From NCBI RefSeq assembly GCF_007997135.1, contig NZ_VORU01000007.1, forward strand, positions 62,001 through 126,000: a DNA stretch of 64,000 bases, in the 5' to 3' direction. Shown here one piece after another: positions 32,547 to 42,489 of the stretch (the first letter of the stretch is position 1; each line of letters starts with the position of its first letter). The DNA comes from Aequorivita lipolytica. GTDB taxonomy: Bacteria; Bacteroidota; Bacteroidia; Flavobacteriales; Flavobacteriaceae. The notes beneath the pieces are model-generated. The model was not told where the DNA came from and did not search any database. It worked only from the letters and a program-made list of their open reading frames with translations. Made by a program: the position numbers and the translations under genes.

Positions 32547-34023
32547 AAAAAAGCAGGGATTTTTCTCGGTTTTTTTTGAAAATGGTAATTTGCTTCCAAT
32601 AATTGCTGCGATTGCGGCAGGGTTATATCCGCTTTTATTTTATTTTACAAATAACTACAAAATGATAAACTCTTGGGGCCACCTGGGGTATTTTGTAACG
32701 CTGTTTCTTTTGGTTCCAATAGTTGTTTTTTTTATTGCGTATAGAATTTCTGAAATTAGATTTCCTAAAAAGTTACAACCTTTCATACTTCCTTTTTTAA
32801 ACTTTTTTTTCTTCTTTTCTTACGTTAATGTAGCATTATATGCTGGTTTTAGTTGGTTGCGTACTTTAATTATATTTGGTATAGCTGTGCTGCTCGCTTT
32901 GGTGATTCGTAAGTTTTTTAAAATGATAATTGGCTTTCAGTTTATATTGGCCGTTATCGGTGTTTTCACCTTAGCCCCCGTGGTTATTAAACAACTGAAC
33001 TATTCAAAGGAATGGATGACCCAGCCCGATAATATTGAAACAGCGGTTTTCAAAAAGAAACCGAATATCTATTATATCCAGCCAGATGGTTATGTGAATT
33101 TTTCGGAACTGAAAAAAGGGAACTACAATATTGAAAATGCCGAATTTGAAACATATTTGGCAGAAAACGACTTCAAAAGTTATCCAAATTTCCGAAGTAA
33201 TTATGCGGCAACTTTGCCCACAAACAGTTCGTTGTTTATGATGAAGCACCATTATTATAACAATGGTTCAGATTTTACCGAAACTATTGATGCTCGTAAC
33301 GTTGTTGTTTCAGACAACAGTGTGCTCCGCATTCTTAAAAACAACGGGTATCGCACATTTTTTATTACTGAACAGCCATATTTTTTGACTAACAAGCCGA
33401 AGTTGGGCTATGATTTCTGTAATTTTTCAACCAAGGAAATCAGTTTTATCACAACAGGAATAGACGATCCACGGGATGTAATTGCGCCGGTTAAAAATTA
33501 TATGGCAACTTATCCCGATGGCGCTAATTTCTTTTTTGTGGAAATTTTCAATCCAGGACACATAACTAATACCATAGACGATTCCAAAGGAGTGGAAGGT
33601 GAACGAGACCACTATATTGAAAGCTTGCAAGAGTCCAATAAAAAGTTGACTGAACTCACCAAAACAATTCTTGCCAACGACCCGGAAGCGCTGATTATAA
33701 TAATGGCAGATCACGGTGGCTTTGTGGGAATGACTAACACAGGCGAATCTTACACAAAAAATGCGGACAGCGACTTTGTAAACTCAATTTTCAGCACAAT
33801 TCTTTCCATTCATTGGCCCCATGGGGAGGTGCCGGAATTTGATGATAAACTGAAGACATCGGTAAACTTGTTCAGAATTTTGACTTCTTATTTAAGTGAG
33901 AATGATTTGTATCTTGCAAATCTGCAGCCAGATGAGAGTTACATAGTTATAAGCTCTGGTGCACCCCAAGGTGTTTATAAGTACTTGGATACTGAAGGGA
34001 ATGTGGTTTTTAAGAAGCGTTAA
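32536..34023 (+). CDS. membrane sulfatase/phosphatase-superfamily protein (paralogue 1)
   Basis: This 495-residue protein has five membrane helices in residues ~15-155 and a C-terminal extracytoplasmic domain of the alkaline phosphatase superfamily: metal-site motif IQPDGYVNF, a candidate nucleophile in AATLPTNSSLFMM, and the metal-binding MADHGGF. The layout (N-terminal helices plus hydrolase domain) matches LTA-synthase or phosphoethanolamine-transferase-like proteins, which modify surface glycans or lipids with phosphate groups. It overlaps the methyltransferase gene by 11 bases. A close paralogue follows. Confidence 0.78.
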   Translation: MGSKKKQGFFSVFFENGNLLPIIAAIAAGLYPLLFYFTNNYKMINSWGHLGYFVTLFLLVPIVVFFIAYRISEIRFPKKLQPFILPFLNFFFFFSYVNVALYAGFSWLRTLIIFGIAVLLALVIRKFFKMIIGFQFILAVIGVFTLAPVVIKQLNYSKEWMTQPDNIETAVFKKKPNIYYIQPDGYVNFSELKKGNYNIENAEFETYLAENDFKSYPNFRSNYAATLPTNSSLFMMKHHYYNNGSDFTETIDARNVVVSDNSVLRILKNNGYRTFFITEQPYFLTNKPKLGYDFCNFSTKEISFITTGIDDPRDVIAPVKNYMATYPDGANFFFVEIFNPGHITNTIDDSKGVEGERDHYIESLQESNKKLTELTKTILANDPEALIIIMADHGGFVGMTNTGESYTKNADSDFVNSIFSTILSIHWPHGEVPEFDDKLKTSVNLFRILTSYLSENDLYLANLQPDESYIVISSGAPQGVYKYLDTEGNVVFKKR

Positions 34024-34046
34024 TAGTAAATTAAGGTCCAAAAAGG

Positions 34047-35528
34047 GTGTTGAAAAAATTTCTCAATAGCAATAAGGAGTATCCAGCGTTGGCAGCTGTT
34101 GCCGCGGGTCTCTACCCCGTATTATTTTATTATTCCAGAAATTTTGATATGGCAAGGTCTTGGGAACACCTCCTTTATTTTGGAGGTGTTTTTATAATGT
34201 TACCCGTTTTGGTTTTTTTGATGTTACACAGACTTTTCAAATTACCAGCATTAAGGCCGTATAATAAATATGTCTTGCCTTTTTTGAACCTATTTACCTT
34301 TTTATTTATTCTGAAAACTTTTCTGTTCGTGCCTATCGAGCGAAAAATAATCGTCGGGATTTTCGTGATTTCCTTTTTATTCGCAAGGTTTTTACACAGC
34401 CATTTAAAAAAGGTAATTGTGCTGGAATTACTTTTGGCGGTTATGGGTTTTTTAGCTGTTTCACAAGTAATATTTCAGAAACTCACATATTCCGATGCTT
34501 GGAAGCTGCAGCCAGACGATATTGAAAATGTTATGTTTAAAAAGAAACCCAATGTGTATTTTATACAGCCCGATGGTTATGTAAGTTTCTCTACTTTGAA
34601 GGATGAACTTTACAAGGTCGAAAATAGTGAATTTGAAGGTTTTTTAGAAGCGAACAATTTTAAAACCTATCCTGATTTTCGAACTAACTATAAGTCCACT
34701 TTAGCATCCAACAGTGGTACTTTTATGATGAAACACCATTATTATGACTTTAATCTGGATGTTCAGGAAGTTGAGAACGCCAGAAAAATGATAATATCTG
34801 AAAACCCAGTGCTCAATGCTTTCAAAAGTAATGGATATGAAACCTATTTTTTATCGGAAACTTATTATTTTTTGAATAATAGACCTAAACTGGGCTATGA
34901 TCACAGCAGTATTCCCTATAATATAATTCCTTTCCTAAATAAGGGTTTGGGCGAACAGGAGCCAGTTTTAGAACCTTTGAAGCAATATCTTTCGGACACC
35001 ATAAGAAATCCCAAATTCTTTTTTATACAAGTATTAAAACCCGCCCACATAAATACAACTGCCGGAAGCTCACAAGGTGCTGCCGCAGAACGCAGACAGT
35101 GGATTGAAAGACTAAAGGAGTCGAACAAACTGATGCGCAAACTAATTGATGAAATATTAAAAAAAGACCCAGAAGCTCTAATTATGATACTGGCGGACCA
35201 TGGTGGCTTCGTTGGACTTAATTACACGGGCGAAGGAGATGCCAAAACAGAGGATAAAGCTATAATAAATTCTATTTTTAGTACCAACCTTACGATTCAC
35301 TGGCCCAATAATGACGTGCCTGAATATGACACTAAATTGAAAACGCCAGTGAATGTTTTTAGAATACTATTTTCTTATTTATCTGAAAACAAAAAATATC
35401 TTAAAAACCTGCAAGCGGATGAAAGTTATATTTGTTTAACTGAAGGAACAGAACCTGGAGTCTATAAATATATAGACAGTTCGGGGAATTATGTTTTTGA
35501 AAAAATGGAACCTAAGAAAGATAATTAA
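34047..35528 (+). CDS. membrane sulfatase/phosphatase-superfamily protein (paralogue 2)
   Basis: This 493-residue protein starts with GTG 34047 (or TTG 34050), 23 bases after its paralogue. It has the same architecture: ~150 residues of membrane helices and a C-terminal domain with IQPDGYVSF, KSTLASNSGTFMMKHHYY, PVLNAFKSNGYETYFLSE, ILADHGGF and a Gly-rich C-terminus (EPGVYKYIDSSGNYVF). Sequence blocks shared with paralogue 1 show recent duplication. Both probably act in the periplasm on surface polymers. Confidence 0.78.
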   Translation: MLKKFLNSNKEYPALAAVAAGLYPVLFYYSRNFDMARSWEHLLYFGGVFIMLPVLVFLMLHRLFKLPALRPYNKYVLPFLNLFTFLFILKTFLFVPIERKIIVGIFVISFLFARFLHSHLKKVIVLELLLAVMGFLAVSQVIFQKLTYSDAWKLQPDDIENVMFKKKPNVYFIQPDGYVSFSTLKDELYKVENSEFEGFLEANNFKTYPDFRTNYKSTLASNSGTFMMKHHYYDFNLDVQEVENARKMIISENPVLNAFKSNGYETYFLSETYYFLNNRPKLGYDHSSIPYNIIPFLNKGLGEQEPVLEPLKQYLSDTIRNPKFFFIQVLKPAHINTTAGSSQGAAAERRQWIERLKESNKLMRKLIDEILKKDPEALIMILADHGGFVGLNYTGEGDAKTEDKAIINSIFSTNLTIHWPNNDVPEYDTKLKTPVNVFRILFSYLSENKKYLKNLQADESYICLTEGTEPGVYKYIDSSGNYVFEKMEPKKDN

Positions 35529-35540
35529 AGGTTGGGAGCT

Positions 35541-36260
35541 TTATCTGGAAAACACATTGTATTTAAGAATGCACCAAAGCGCCCACAGCCCGTCTTTCCA
35601 GTTTATTTTTTTTCCTTCTTCGTAAGTTCTGCCGTAATAGGATATTCCAACTTCGTAGATGCGTATTTTTTTTACGCGCGAAATTTTTGCCGTTACCTCA
35701 GGCTCAAAGCCAAATCTTTTTTCTTTTAAATCCAAACTTTTCAGAATATCTGCTCTAAAAAGCTTGTAGCAGGTTTCCATATCTGTTAAGTTCAGGTTGG
35801 TGAACATGTTGCTCAAAAAAGTTAAAAATTTGTTTCCTATAGTATGCCAAAAAAACAAAATTCTATGTGGGTTGCCACCCATAAAACGAGAGCCATAAAC
35901 CACGTCTGCCTTGTTTTCCAGAATTGGTTTCAGCAAAAGGGAATATTCATTCGGGTCATATTCCAAATCTGCATCTTGGATAATTATAAAATCACCTTTT
36001 GCCATTTGTATGCCTTTATTTAATGCAGCACCTTTACCCTGGTTTTTTTCAAACGAGAAGAAGCGTATGTCAAGATCTGTGTGATCCTGAATAAAGTTTT
36101 TTATAAGATTTAAGGTATTGTCTTTAGAACAGTCGTCAACAACTACAATTTCTTTTTTGAGGTTGTTAGGTAGCTCAAGTTTGTACAGTATGCCTAAAAT
36201 TTCAAGAATTGTATTCTCTTCGTTATAGGCTGGAACAATTATAGAAAGCGTTTTTTCCAT
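35541..36260 (-). CDS. family 2 glycosyltransferase, polyprenyl-phosphate type
   Basis: This 239-residue protein has the GT2 fold with SIIVPAYNEENTI, a VVDDCSKDNT nucleotide-binding motif, GKGAALNKGI, the DxD-like QDADLEYDP, and TDMETCYKLFR typical of dolichyl/polyprenyl-phosphate glucosyl- or mannosyltransferases. Such enzymes load a sugar onto undecaprenyl phosphate for later GT-C enzymes; the neighbouring GT39-type gene, divergent from it, fits as the acceptor-side partner. It has no membrane helices, in contrast to ArnC or GtrB, so it is the soluble DPM1-like class. Confidence 0.88.
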   Translation of the reverse strand: MEKTLSIIVPAYNEENTILEILGILYKLELPNNLKKEIVVVDDCSKDNTLNLIKNFIQDHTDLDIRFFSFEKNQGKGAALNKGIQMAKGDFIIIQDADLEYDPNEYSLLLKPILENKADVVYGSRFMGGNPHRILFFWHTIGNKFLTFLSNMFTNLNLTDMETCYKLFRADILKSLDLKEKRFGFEPEVTAKISRVKKIRIYEVGISYYGRTYEEGKKINWKDGLWALWCILKYNVFSR

Positions 36261-36375
36261 GAAAAAGATTTGACGGCAAATATATGCATCTATTCTTTTA
36301 AATTTTAATAATTGAACCCTATTGAGAAAAAGGGAACGAATGCATTAAAATAACTACTTTTGGCTACAAATTCTG

Positions 36376-37869
36376 ATGAAAAAGAAAACTGTAATTTATC
36401 TATTAACGGTATTGGGCTTTGTTCCTCTAGCTATCTGGTGCTATCATTTTATTGATTATGACCTTTGGTATGACGAAGTTTACTCACTGGAAGAATTTGC
36501 CTTGAAGGATTTTTCAACTACGTTCTTTTATTATCCGGCACCCAACAACCATATTTTTTACAATTTCACCACTCAGCTAATTTCAAGGGTTTTTGGTTAT
36601 CGCGAAATTTTTGCGGTAGAGACGCATACTTATATTTTTCGAGGATTTCAGTTAGTTATTTCCCTGTTTACAGTTTTTTTTTCGGTTCGTATTCTGAAGC
36701 ATTTTTTTGGTTATAAAAGTAGTTTTCTTCTGTATGCCATTCTTTTTACCACCATTCCGTATATGAATTTTTCGTTACAATTAAGAGGCTATAATATGAG
36801 TGCACTCTTTATTATAATGTTGGTATATTATTCGTGGAGTTACATGGCAGCCAAAAGAAATTTTTCGCTTCTTGTGGTGTTAATTTCAAGCTTGCTTCTT
36901 CTGTACACTATACCTTCCAACCTTTATGCTTTGTTGGCTTTTGGACTTCTTCTCTTTTTTAGTTGGTTGCATTATTACAGAAAAAAAGACGTGGTTTCAA
37001 AGCTTTATTTTAATGCCATGGTTGCCGTTTTTATCGGAGCGGTTGTAGCTTTTCTATTGTATTTGCCAGTTTTGCAGGATGTAATATTTAATAAATATTC
37101 CAACCGCGGGCCGTTTGGTTTGCTTTATTCCTTTCATGTTTTAAGAATTGCGGTTTTTGATTTTTTTTCAAGTAGATTCCTTCTATTGCTGTTACTGCTT
37201 CCAGGATTATTTATTTTTTATAAAAAGAGCTCGACAAAAGAGCGATACTATTTTTTATTCTTGGCGGCTCTCTTCTTTGTGCCTTTTGTGCTTTCATTCT
37301 TTCACCAAAAAGCGCCTTTCCCAAGAGTTTTTATTCCTTTGGCACCCATATTTTGTATGTTGCTGACCGTTCCCATTATAAAATTTATAGATAACAATCT
37401 GCCATTATACCAAACGCGGATTTTGCAAGCTTTGGTTTCGGTTTATTGTGTTTTTGTTTTTTTAAATGAAATTGATAAAAATGATGCTGTTATTTCAAAA
37501 AGTATGGTTGATAATAATATAGAATCACAGGATTTATACCGAAATTATTATTTGGGAAGTTTTTTTAAACAAGACAGTACCTTGAATTATTTGGACAAAA
37601 TCTACAATGATTTTCCTGTTGTGAAGTATGATCAACGGGATCAACCTTCCACAGATCTATACCTTCGGAAATACGAAATTCCTTTTCGTGAAATTGATAC
37701 CATCACCGATATTTCCGAAGAGCTGAAGGAACGCGGAAAAGTTTATATTTTAACTTCGTTTAAGAACAGGACATTGGAAACATTGAAAAGAATGGATAGT
37801 ATAGAATCAACAGTGTTAACCCCGGAATATGCTTTCACAAACATTATTTGCGTAGAAAGACAGAATTAA
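36376..37869 (+). CDS. GT39-like membrane glycosyltransferase
   Basis: This 497-residue protein is a polytopic GT-C enzyme with about 10 membrane helices. The first periplasmic loop contains YDLWYDEVYSLE (acidic catalytic motif, about residue 29-40) and PNNHIFYN, both typical of ArnT/PMT-type transferases that use polyprenyl-phosphate sugars. The C-terminal ~120 residues are extracytoplasmic. A -7 box TACTTTTG lies at 36355-36362. It is divergent from the polyprenyl-phosphate GT2 gene that could supply its donor. Confidence 0.82.
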   Translation: MKKKTVIYLLTVLGFVPLAIWCYHFIDYDLWYDEVYSLEEFALKDFSTTFFYYPAPNNHIFYNFTTQLISRVFGYREIFAVETHTYIFRGFQLVISLFTVFFSVRILKHFFGYKSSFLLYAILFTTIPYMNFSLQLRGYNMSALFIIMLVYYSWSYMAAKRNFSLLVVLISSLLLLYTIPSNLYALLAFGLLLFFSWLHYYRKKDVVSKLYFNAMVAVFIGAVVAFLLYLPVLQDVIFNKYSNRGPFGLLYSFHVLRIAVFDFFSSRFLLLLLLLPGLFIFYKKSSTKERYYFLFLAALFFVPFVLSFFHQKAPFPRVFIPLAPIFCMLLTVPIIKFIDNNLPLYQTRILQALVSVYCVFVFLNEIDKNDAVISKSMVDNNIESQDLYRNYYLGSFFKQDSTLNYLDKIYNDFPVVKYDQRDQPSTDLYLRKYEIPFREIDTITDISEELKERGKVYILTSFKNRTLETLKRMDSIESTVLTPEYAFTNIICVERQN

Positions 37870-37876
37870 TAGTCAA

Positions 37877-39022
37877 CTATTTCTTCAGCCCCAAAATGCT
37901 AAAAAACAAACTGAACAATATAACCTGAACGCCCAAAAGCATTAGAGTAACTGCAGGAATAACCCTTCTAAAAACAGAAGTGTTTTCAATATTCCCAAAA
38001 CTTATGGCCTGCCAATCTGCATAGGCCAAAATACTCAAAACTATACCCCCAATAACAAGTAATAAACCTACGACCAGCCCTTTTTCCAAATTTATAAATT
38101 TGAAAAGACGGTCGTATTTGTTTGATTTTGGAAGCAATTCGTTTTCTACGGTAAAGACTTTTGTAAGACCATAAAAAAGAATAAACTGAAATCCAATTAG
38201 CACAAAACCACAAGTATAGAGAAGTGTGTGAACGCCAAAATTTACAGCACCAATGGAAACTGGACCACTAACTAAAAAAGTGGAGGTTATTAGGCCGAAA
38301 ACCATCAATAGCAACCCAGGAATTAAAAAAAGCCAGTTGGGACTGTAGAGAACCAAGAACCTTAAATGCCTCCAGCCATCACGCCAAGTGTTTAAATGGG
38401 GTGGGCGGGAGCGACCGTCTGGAGAAAGAACGGTTGGTACTTCTGCTATTTTCAGGTTTTTAAGGCTTGCCTTTACTATCATTTCGCTGGCAAATTCCAT
38501 TCCCGTGGTTTTTAGCTCCATTTTGAAATATGCTTCTTTACTAAAACCGCGCAAGCCGCAATGAAAATCGCCAATCTTACTTTTAAAAAACAATCTTCCA
38601 ATAAAGGAAAGTACAGGATTTCCAAGATATTTATGCAGAAAAGGCATTGCTCCTTTTTTTATTCCGCCTTTAAAACGGTTGCCCATTACCATATCGTTTC
38701 CTTCGCGAAGTTTTGAAAGATACGGCATCAAATTATTAAAGTCATAACTGTCATCAGCATCGCCCATAATTATGAACTTTCCGTTGGCGGCTTCTATTCC
38801 TCCGCGTAGGGCGCTGCCGTAGCCTTTCTGCGGAACGTTCACGACCGCGGCATTTAAATCTTTCGCGATTTGTTGTGAACCATCTGTACTTCCGTTGTCG
38901 GCAATAATTACTTCGCCAGTAATATTTTCATGTTCAAAAAAACCTTGAGCCTTTTTAATGCAAACAGCAAGCGTTTCAGCTTCATTAAGGCAGGGCATTA
39001 CAACAGATAGTTCTACATTCAT
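37877..39022 (-). CDS. family 2 glycosyltransferase with C-terminal membrane helices
   Basis: This 381-residue protein has an N-terminal GT2 domain (SVVMPCLNEAETLA, IIADNGSTDGSQ, IMGDADDSYDF, MGNRFKGG, DFHCGLRGF) and four C-terminal membrane helices (about 225-380). The pattern is that of membrane-bound polyprenyl-phosphate mannosyl/glucosyltransferases. The four-base ATGA overlap with the upstream GT-C-like gene shows they are one operon and likely donor-acceptor partners. Confidence 0.88.
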   Translation of the reverse strand: MNVELSVVMPCLNEAETLAVCIKKAQGFFEHENITGEVIIADNGSTDGSQQIAKDLNAAVVNVPQKGYGSALRGGIEAANGKFIIMGDADDSYDFNNLMPYLSKLREGNDMVMGNRFKGGIKKGAMPFLHKYLGNPVLSFIGRLFFKSKIGDFHCGLRGFSKEAYFKMELKTTGMEFASEMIVKASLKNLKIAEVPTVLSPDGRSRPPHLNTWRDGWRHLRFLVLYSPNWLFLIPGLLLMVFGLITSTFLVSGPVSIGAVNFGVHTLLYTCGFVLIGFQFILFYGLTKVFTVENELLPKSNKYDRLFKFINLEKGLVVGLLLVIGGIVLSILAYADWQAISFGNIENTSVFRRVIPAVTLMLLGVQVILFSLFFSILGLKK

Positions 39023-40308
39023 GTTTTTGAAGTTATTTTTCTGAATAAAATAATGCCTATCAAAACGGCAAAAAAGTAATTATAAAACAAATATCGCATA
39101 ATGGAATGGGAAGCAAAAGCAACAATCATTGCATTGGAAACAATTAGCAATGTTGCAAACAACAACAGGCCATTATAAAGTGTCCATTTTTTGAACGTAA
39201 TTATGGCGCTATAAACAAGTAGTAGCAATATAAAAACGGAAATCAAGATGCCTTTAAAACCGTGAAATATCCCTTCAAAGTAAATGGATATGTACTCTTT
39301 AAAATTGTTTTTCACCAAAACAGGGAGCATCTCCTTGGCTGCTTTTTCAATCAAAATTACTTTTTCTCCCAGTTTGTCAGATTTATTTTCAAAATAAGCC
39401 ATTCCCGGACCGTGGAAGGTTCGGTTACAAATAACTGGGAAATTATTGTGAAATACCATATACTTTTCCGAAGCATCGCCAGAAACTTTTGAACTTAGAA
39501 GACCTAGACTATCGATTGTTTTATAAGTTCTTAGAAAAAGTATTTTTTCATCTTCATTTTTAAACATTTCTGCATCATTTTTTTCAGAAACAAATAAGGG
39601 CAGTGTAAGTGCGTTTACATAACTAAAGGGCGTGGTTATAAAAAAACCATGCACTGCTTTATGATAGCCTCTGTCTAGTGTTTGCGAAATAATGGGTAGT
39701 AGGAATAGGATGATTAAATAAAACAGTTTCGGCCTGCTAAGTATGTTTTTTCGTTCTTTTAAAATATATAAAACGGCCAGTATTGGCGCCACAATTATAA
39801 ACTGCCCGCGCGTAAGGCACAATAAGATGAACGCCGCCGAAAGATGAAGCAATTTCACTGACTGATTGTTAAACAAAAAATCGATGGCGAAAGCTATCAC
39901 AAATAGGTAAAGCGGATAGGAAAGTCCTTCAGAGGTTAAGTTGTTTCCTACCAAAAGTGGTGGGAAGTAGGGAAATATTAGTAAAATCAGCAATATGAGA
40001 TATCCCCAAACGTTTAATTTTAATAGGCGTTGGCAGGTTTTTGATAGTACTGTAATTGCTATAAGACCTAAAAGTAACTGAAATGCAACCACGGCCGTAT
40101 CAAAAAAGTTTCCGAAGAGTAGGTCAAAAGTTCTCAAAAAAAGACCATAGCCTGGAAACCTGTAAAAATGCACCCTAAAATAGGTGTTGGTGTCTGGTGA
40201 ATATATGGCTGGCTGAATTACAAAATAGGTGAAAACGGCCAGATAGATTACGAAAAGCAAGCCATCAAAAGCTGAAAATTTTAATTTTCTTGGAGAATAT
40301 TTGAACAA
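39019..40308 (-). CDS. polytopic membrane protein, GT-C-like
   Basis: This 429-residue protein has about 10-11 hydrophobic segments. A short motif after the first helix (YSPDTNTYFRVH) resembles the acidic loop of GT-C glycosyltransferases. A ~90-residue soluble loop lies near residues 230-320. It is likely a glycosyltransferase or ligase in surface polysaccharide assembly, but the exact family is not recognised. Confidence 0.6.
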   Translation of the reverse strand: MFKYSPRKLKFSAFDGLLFVIYLAVFTYFVIQPAIYSPDTNTYFRVHFYRFPGYGLFLRTFDLLFGNFFDTAVVAFQLLLGLIAITVLSKTCQRLLKLNVWGYLILLILLIFPYFPPLLVGNNLTSEGLSYPLYLFVIAFAIDFLFNNQSVKLLHLSAAFILLCLTRGQFIIVAPILAVLYILKERKNILSRPKLFYLIILFLLPIISQTLDRGYHKAVHGFFITTPFSYVNALTLPLFVSEKNDAEMFKNEDEKILFLRTYKTIDSLGLLSSKVSGDASEKYMVFHNNFPVICNRTFHGPGMAYFENKSDKLGEKVILIEKAAKEMLPVLVKNNFKEYISIYFEGIFHGFKGILISVFILLLLVYSAIITFKKWTLYNGLLLFATLLIVSNAMIVAFASHSIMRYLFYNYFFAVLIGIILFRKITSKT

Positions 40309-40408
40309 TTTGATGGTTTTATTTAATTATTTGTGAGACTGTAAAACTAAAAATAAATTTTAGCTTTACATTCTTATACCTAAAGCCTTTTTTAAAAAAG
40401 AAAATCAA

Positions 40409-41392
40409 TTGGAAAGCAATACATTTTCAGTAAAAAAATATACTCCGAAAGATAAATTTTTGTGGCAGGCATTTCTGCAGGTTTCCAAAAATGGCACCTT
40501 TTTGTTTCAAAGGGAATTTATGGAATACCATTCTGATAGGTTTGAGGATTATTCTTTGCTGGTTTTGAAAAAAGAGAAAGTTGTTGCACTGCTCCCCGCA
40601 AATATTTCTAGCAAGACGGTTTTTTCACATCAAGGATTGACTTACGGTGGTGTGGTGTTTCACAAAAAAACAAAATTGAAGGAAGCCGCTTTAATTTTTA
40701 GTAGTATTCTTCAATTTTTAAATGAAGCGGGAATCGAGAAACTACATTTAAAAATGTTGCCGAAAATATATAATTTGCTCCCTTCAGATGAAATGGACTA
40801 TTTGCTTTTCACAACTTCCGCAAAAATAGTTCGCACCGATGTTTTAAGTGTTATTGATAACCAAAATCCTTTAAAAATAGCAGCTAACCGATTGGAAGGT
40901 TTAAAAAAGGCCGAAAAAAATAAACTGCGTATTGTGGAAGAAAATGAATTTAAAGTTTTCTGGGAAAATATATTGATTCCAAATTTAACATTGCGTCACC
41001 AAGCGAAACCCCTGCATTCTTTGAACGAAATTGTAAAGCTTGCAGAGAATTTCCCTAAAAATATAATCCAGTTCAACGTTTATAAAGAAAATGAAATTGT
41101 GGGAGGCGCAACTATTTTTGAAACTGAGACGGTAGCCCATGTTCAATATATTTCGGCAAATGAAGACAAACAACAGTTGGGAACACTGGATTTTCTTTTT
41201 GAATTTTTGATAACCAAACGCTTTAATGAAAAGCGGTTTTTTGACTTTGGAACTTCAAATGAAAACCAGGGGAGAAATGTGAACGAAGGCTTGTTATACT
41301 GGAAAGAATGTTTTGGAGCCAGAAGCATTGCACTACCTTTTTACGAGGTGAAAACCGCAAACTATAAAAAATTAGCATCCGTTTTTATATGA
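40409..41392 (+). CDS. FemAB/GNAT-like acyltransferase
   Basis: A TTG at 40409 is the likely start ([19 protein letters not shown]); no earlier ATG fits. The 327-residue protein has the FemAB-like double GNAT fold ([26 protein letters not shown], then VGGATIF and [20 protein letters not shown]). Proteins of this group in polysaccharide loci transfer acyl or aminoacyl groups to sugars. The ATGA overlap with the aminotransferase gene suggests it could acylate the amino-sugar that enzyme makes (inference). Confidence 0.78.
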   Translation: MESNTFSVKKYTPKDKFLWQAFLQVSKNGTFLFQREFMEYHSDRFEDYSLLVLKKEKVVALLPANISSKTVFSHQGLTYGGVVFHKKTKLKEAALIFSSILQFLNEAGIEKLHLKMLPKIYNLLPSDEMDYLLFTTSAKIVRTDVLSVIDNQNPLKIAANRLEGLKKAEKNKLRIVEENEFKVFWENILIPNLTLRHQAKPLHSLNEIVKLAENFPKNIIQFNVYKENEIVGGATIFETETVAHVQYISANEDKQQLGTLDFLFEFLITKRFNEKRFFDFGTSNENQGRNVNEGLLYWKECFGARSIALPFYEVKTANYKKLASVFI

Positions 41393-42489
41393 TTCCATTT
41401 CTAGACTTACACGCCATAAACCATCGTTTTGAAGAGCAATTTCAAAATAGTTTCAAGCAATTCCTTGATTCTGGCTATTATATTTTGGGATCTCAGGTAA
41501 AACTTTTCGAGGCGAATTTTGCAAACTATTGCGGAACGGCGCATTGTATTGGCGTTGGGAATGGCTTGGATGCACTGCGGTTGATTTTAGAGGGCTACAA
41601 AATCCTCGGAAGACTGAAAGACAATGATGAGGTTTTGGTTGCTTCCAATACTTATATTGCCACAATTTTAGCAATAAAACAAGCTGGCCTAATACCTGTT
41701 TTGGTGGAGGCGGAATTACGCACTTATAATTTCTATATCAAGTCACTTAAAAATTCCATTTCAAAAGAAACGAAAGCTATAATGCCAGTACATCTTTATG
41801 GTGAACTTGCACCGATGAACGAAATTTTGAAAATTTCAAAAGAGCATAATTTGCTAGTAATTGAAGATGCGGCACAGGCTCACGGTGCTAAAAATAGCGA
41901 AGGAAAACTTGCCGGTAATATTGGCGATGCGGCTGGGTTCAGTTTTTACCCTACCAAAAATTTAGGTGCTTTGGGTGATGGGGGAGCGGTTACGACCAAT
42001 GATGATGAACTTGCAGAGACAATAAAAAAACTTCGAAATTATGGAGCTTCCACAAAATATGTAAACGAGTTGGTGGGTTTCAATTCAAGACTTGATGAAA
42101 TACAAGCTGCTTTTTTGAACTGTAAATTACCAAGTTTGGACAGCGACAATGAACACCGAAGAAAAATTGCCAAAAAGTATATTTCTGAAATAAAAAATGA
42201 TAAGATACAGCTGCCTTTTTGGAGTGGAGATGTAGATCATATTTTTCATCTTTTTGTGGTTCGGGTGGAAAGGAGAAATGATTTTATAGATTATTTGGAC
42301 CGAAATGGAGTTGGCCATTTAATTCATTACCCAATTGCGCCACATAAGCAAGAAGCACTTTTAGAATATTCACATTTGAAGTTTCCGGTTACTGAAAAAA
42401 TCCATGCGGAAGTTATTAGTATTCCTATAAGTCCGATACTTTCCGAGGCAGAGGTTGATACGATTATTTCAGTACTAAACAAATATTAG
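41389..42489 (+). CDS. DegT/DnrJ/EryC1 sugar aminotransferase, FdtB-like
   Basis: This 366-residue PLP enzyme has the family signature blocks [45 protein letters not shown] and the PLP-lysine in [16 protein letters not shown]. The GNGLDAL pattern is typical of the 3-aminotransferase (FdtB/QdtB) branch that makes dTDP-3-amino-3,6-dideoxyhexose from the 3-keto sugar. An FdtA-type isomerase is encoded 5.3 kb away in the same locus, which supports this assignment. The next gene starts directly after the stop codon. Confidence 0.88.
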   Translation: MIPFLDLHAINHRFEEQFQNSFKQFLDSGYYILGSQVKLFEANFANYCGTAHCIGVGNGLDALRLILEGYKILGRLKDNDEVLVASNTYIATILAIKQAGLIPVLVEAELRTYNFYIKSLKNSISKETKAIMPVHLYGELAPMNEILKISKEHNLLVIEDAAQAHGAKNSEGKLAGNIGDAAGFSFYPTKNLGALGDGGAVTTNDDELAETIKKLRNYGASTKYVNELVGFNSRLDEIQAAFLNCKLPSLDSDNEHRRKIAKKYISEIKNDKIQLPFWSGDVDHIFHLFVVRVERRNDFIDYLDRNGVGHLIHYPIAPHKQEALLEYSHLKFPVTEKIHAEVISIPISPILSEAEVDTIISVLNKY

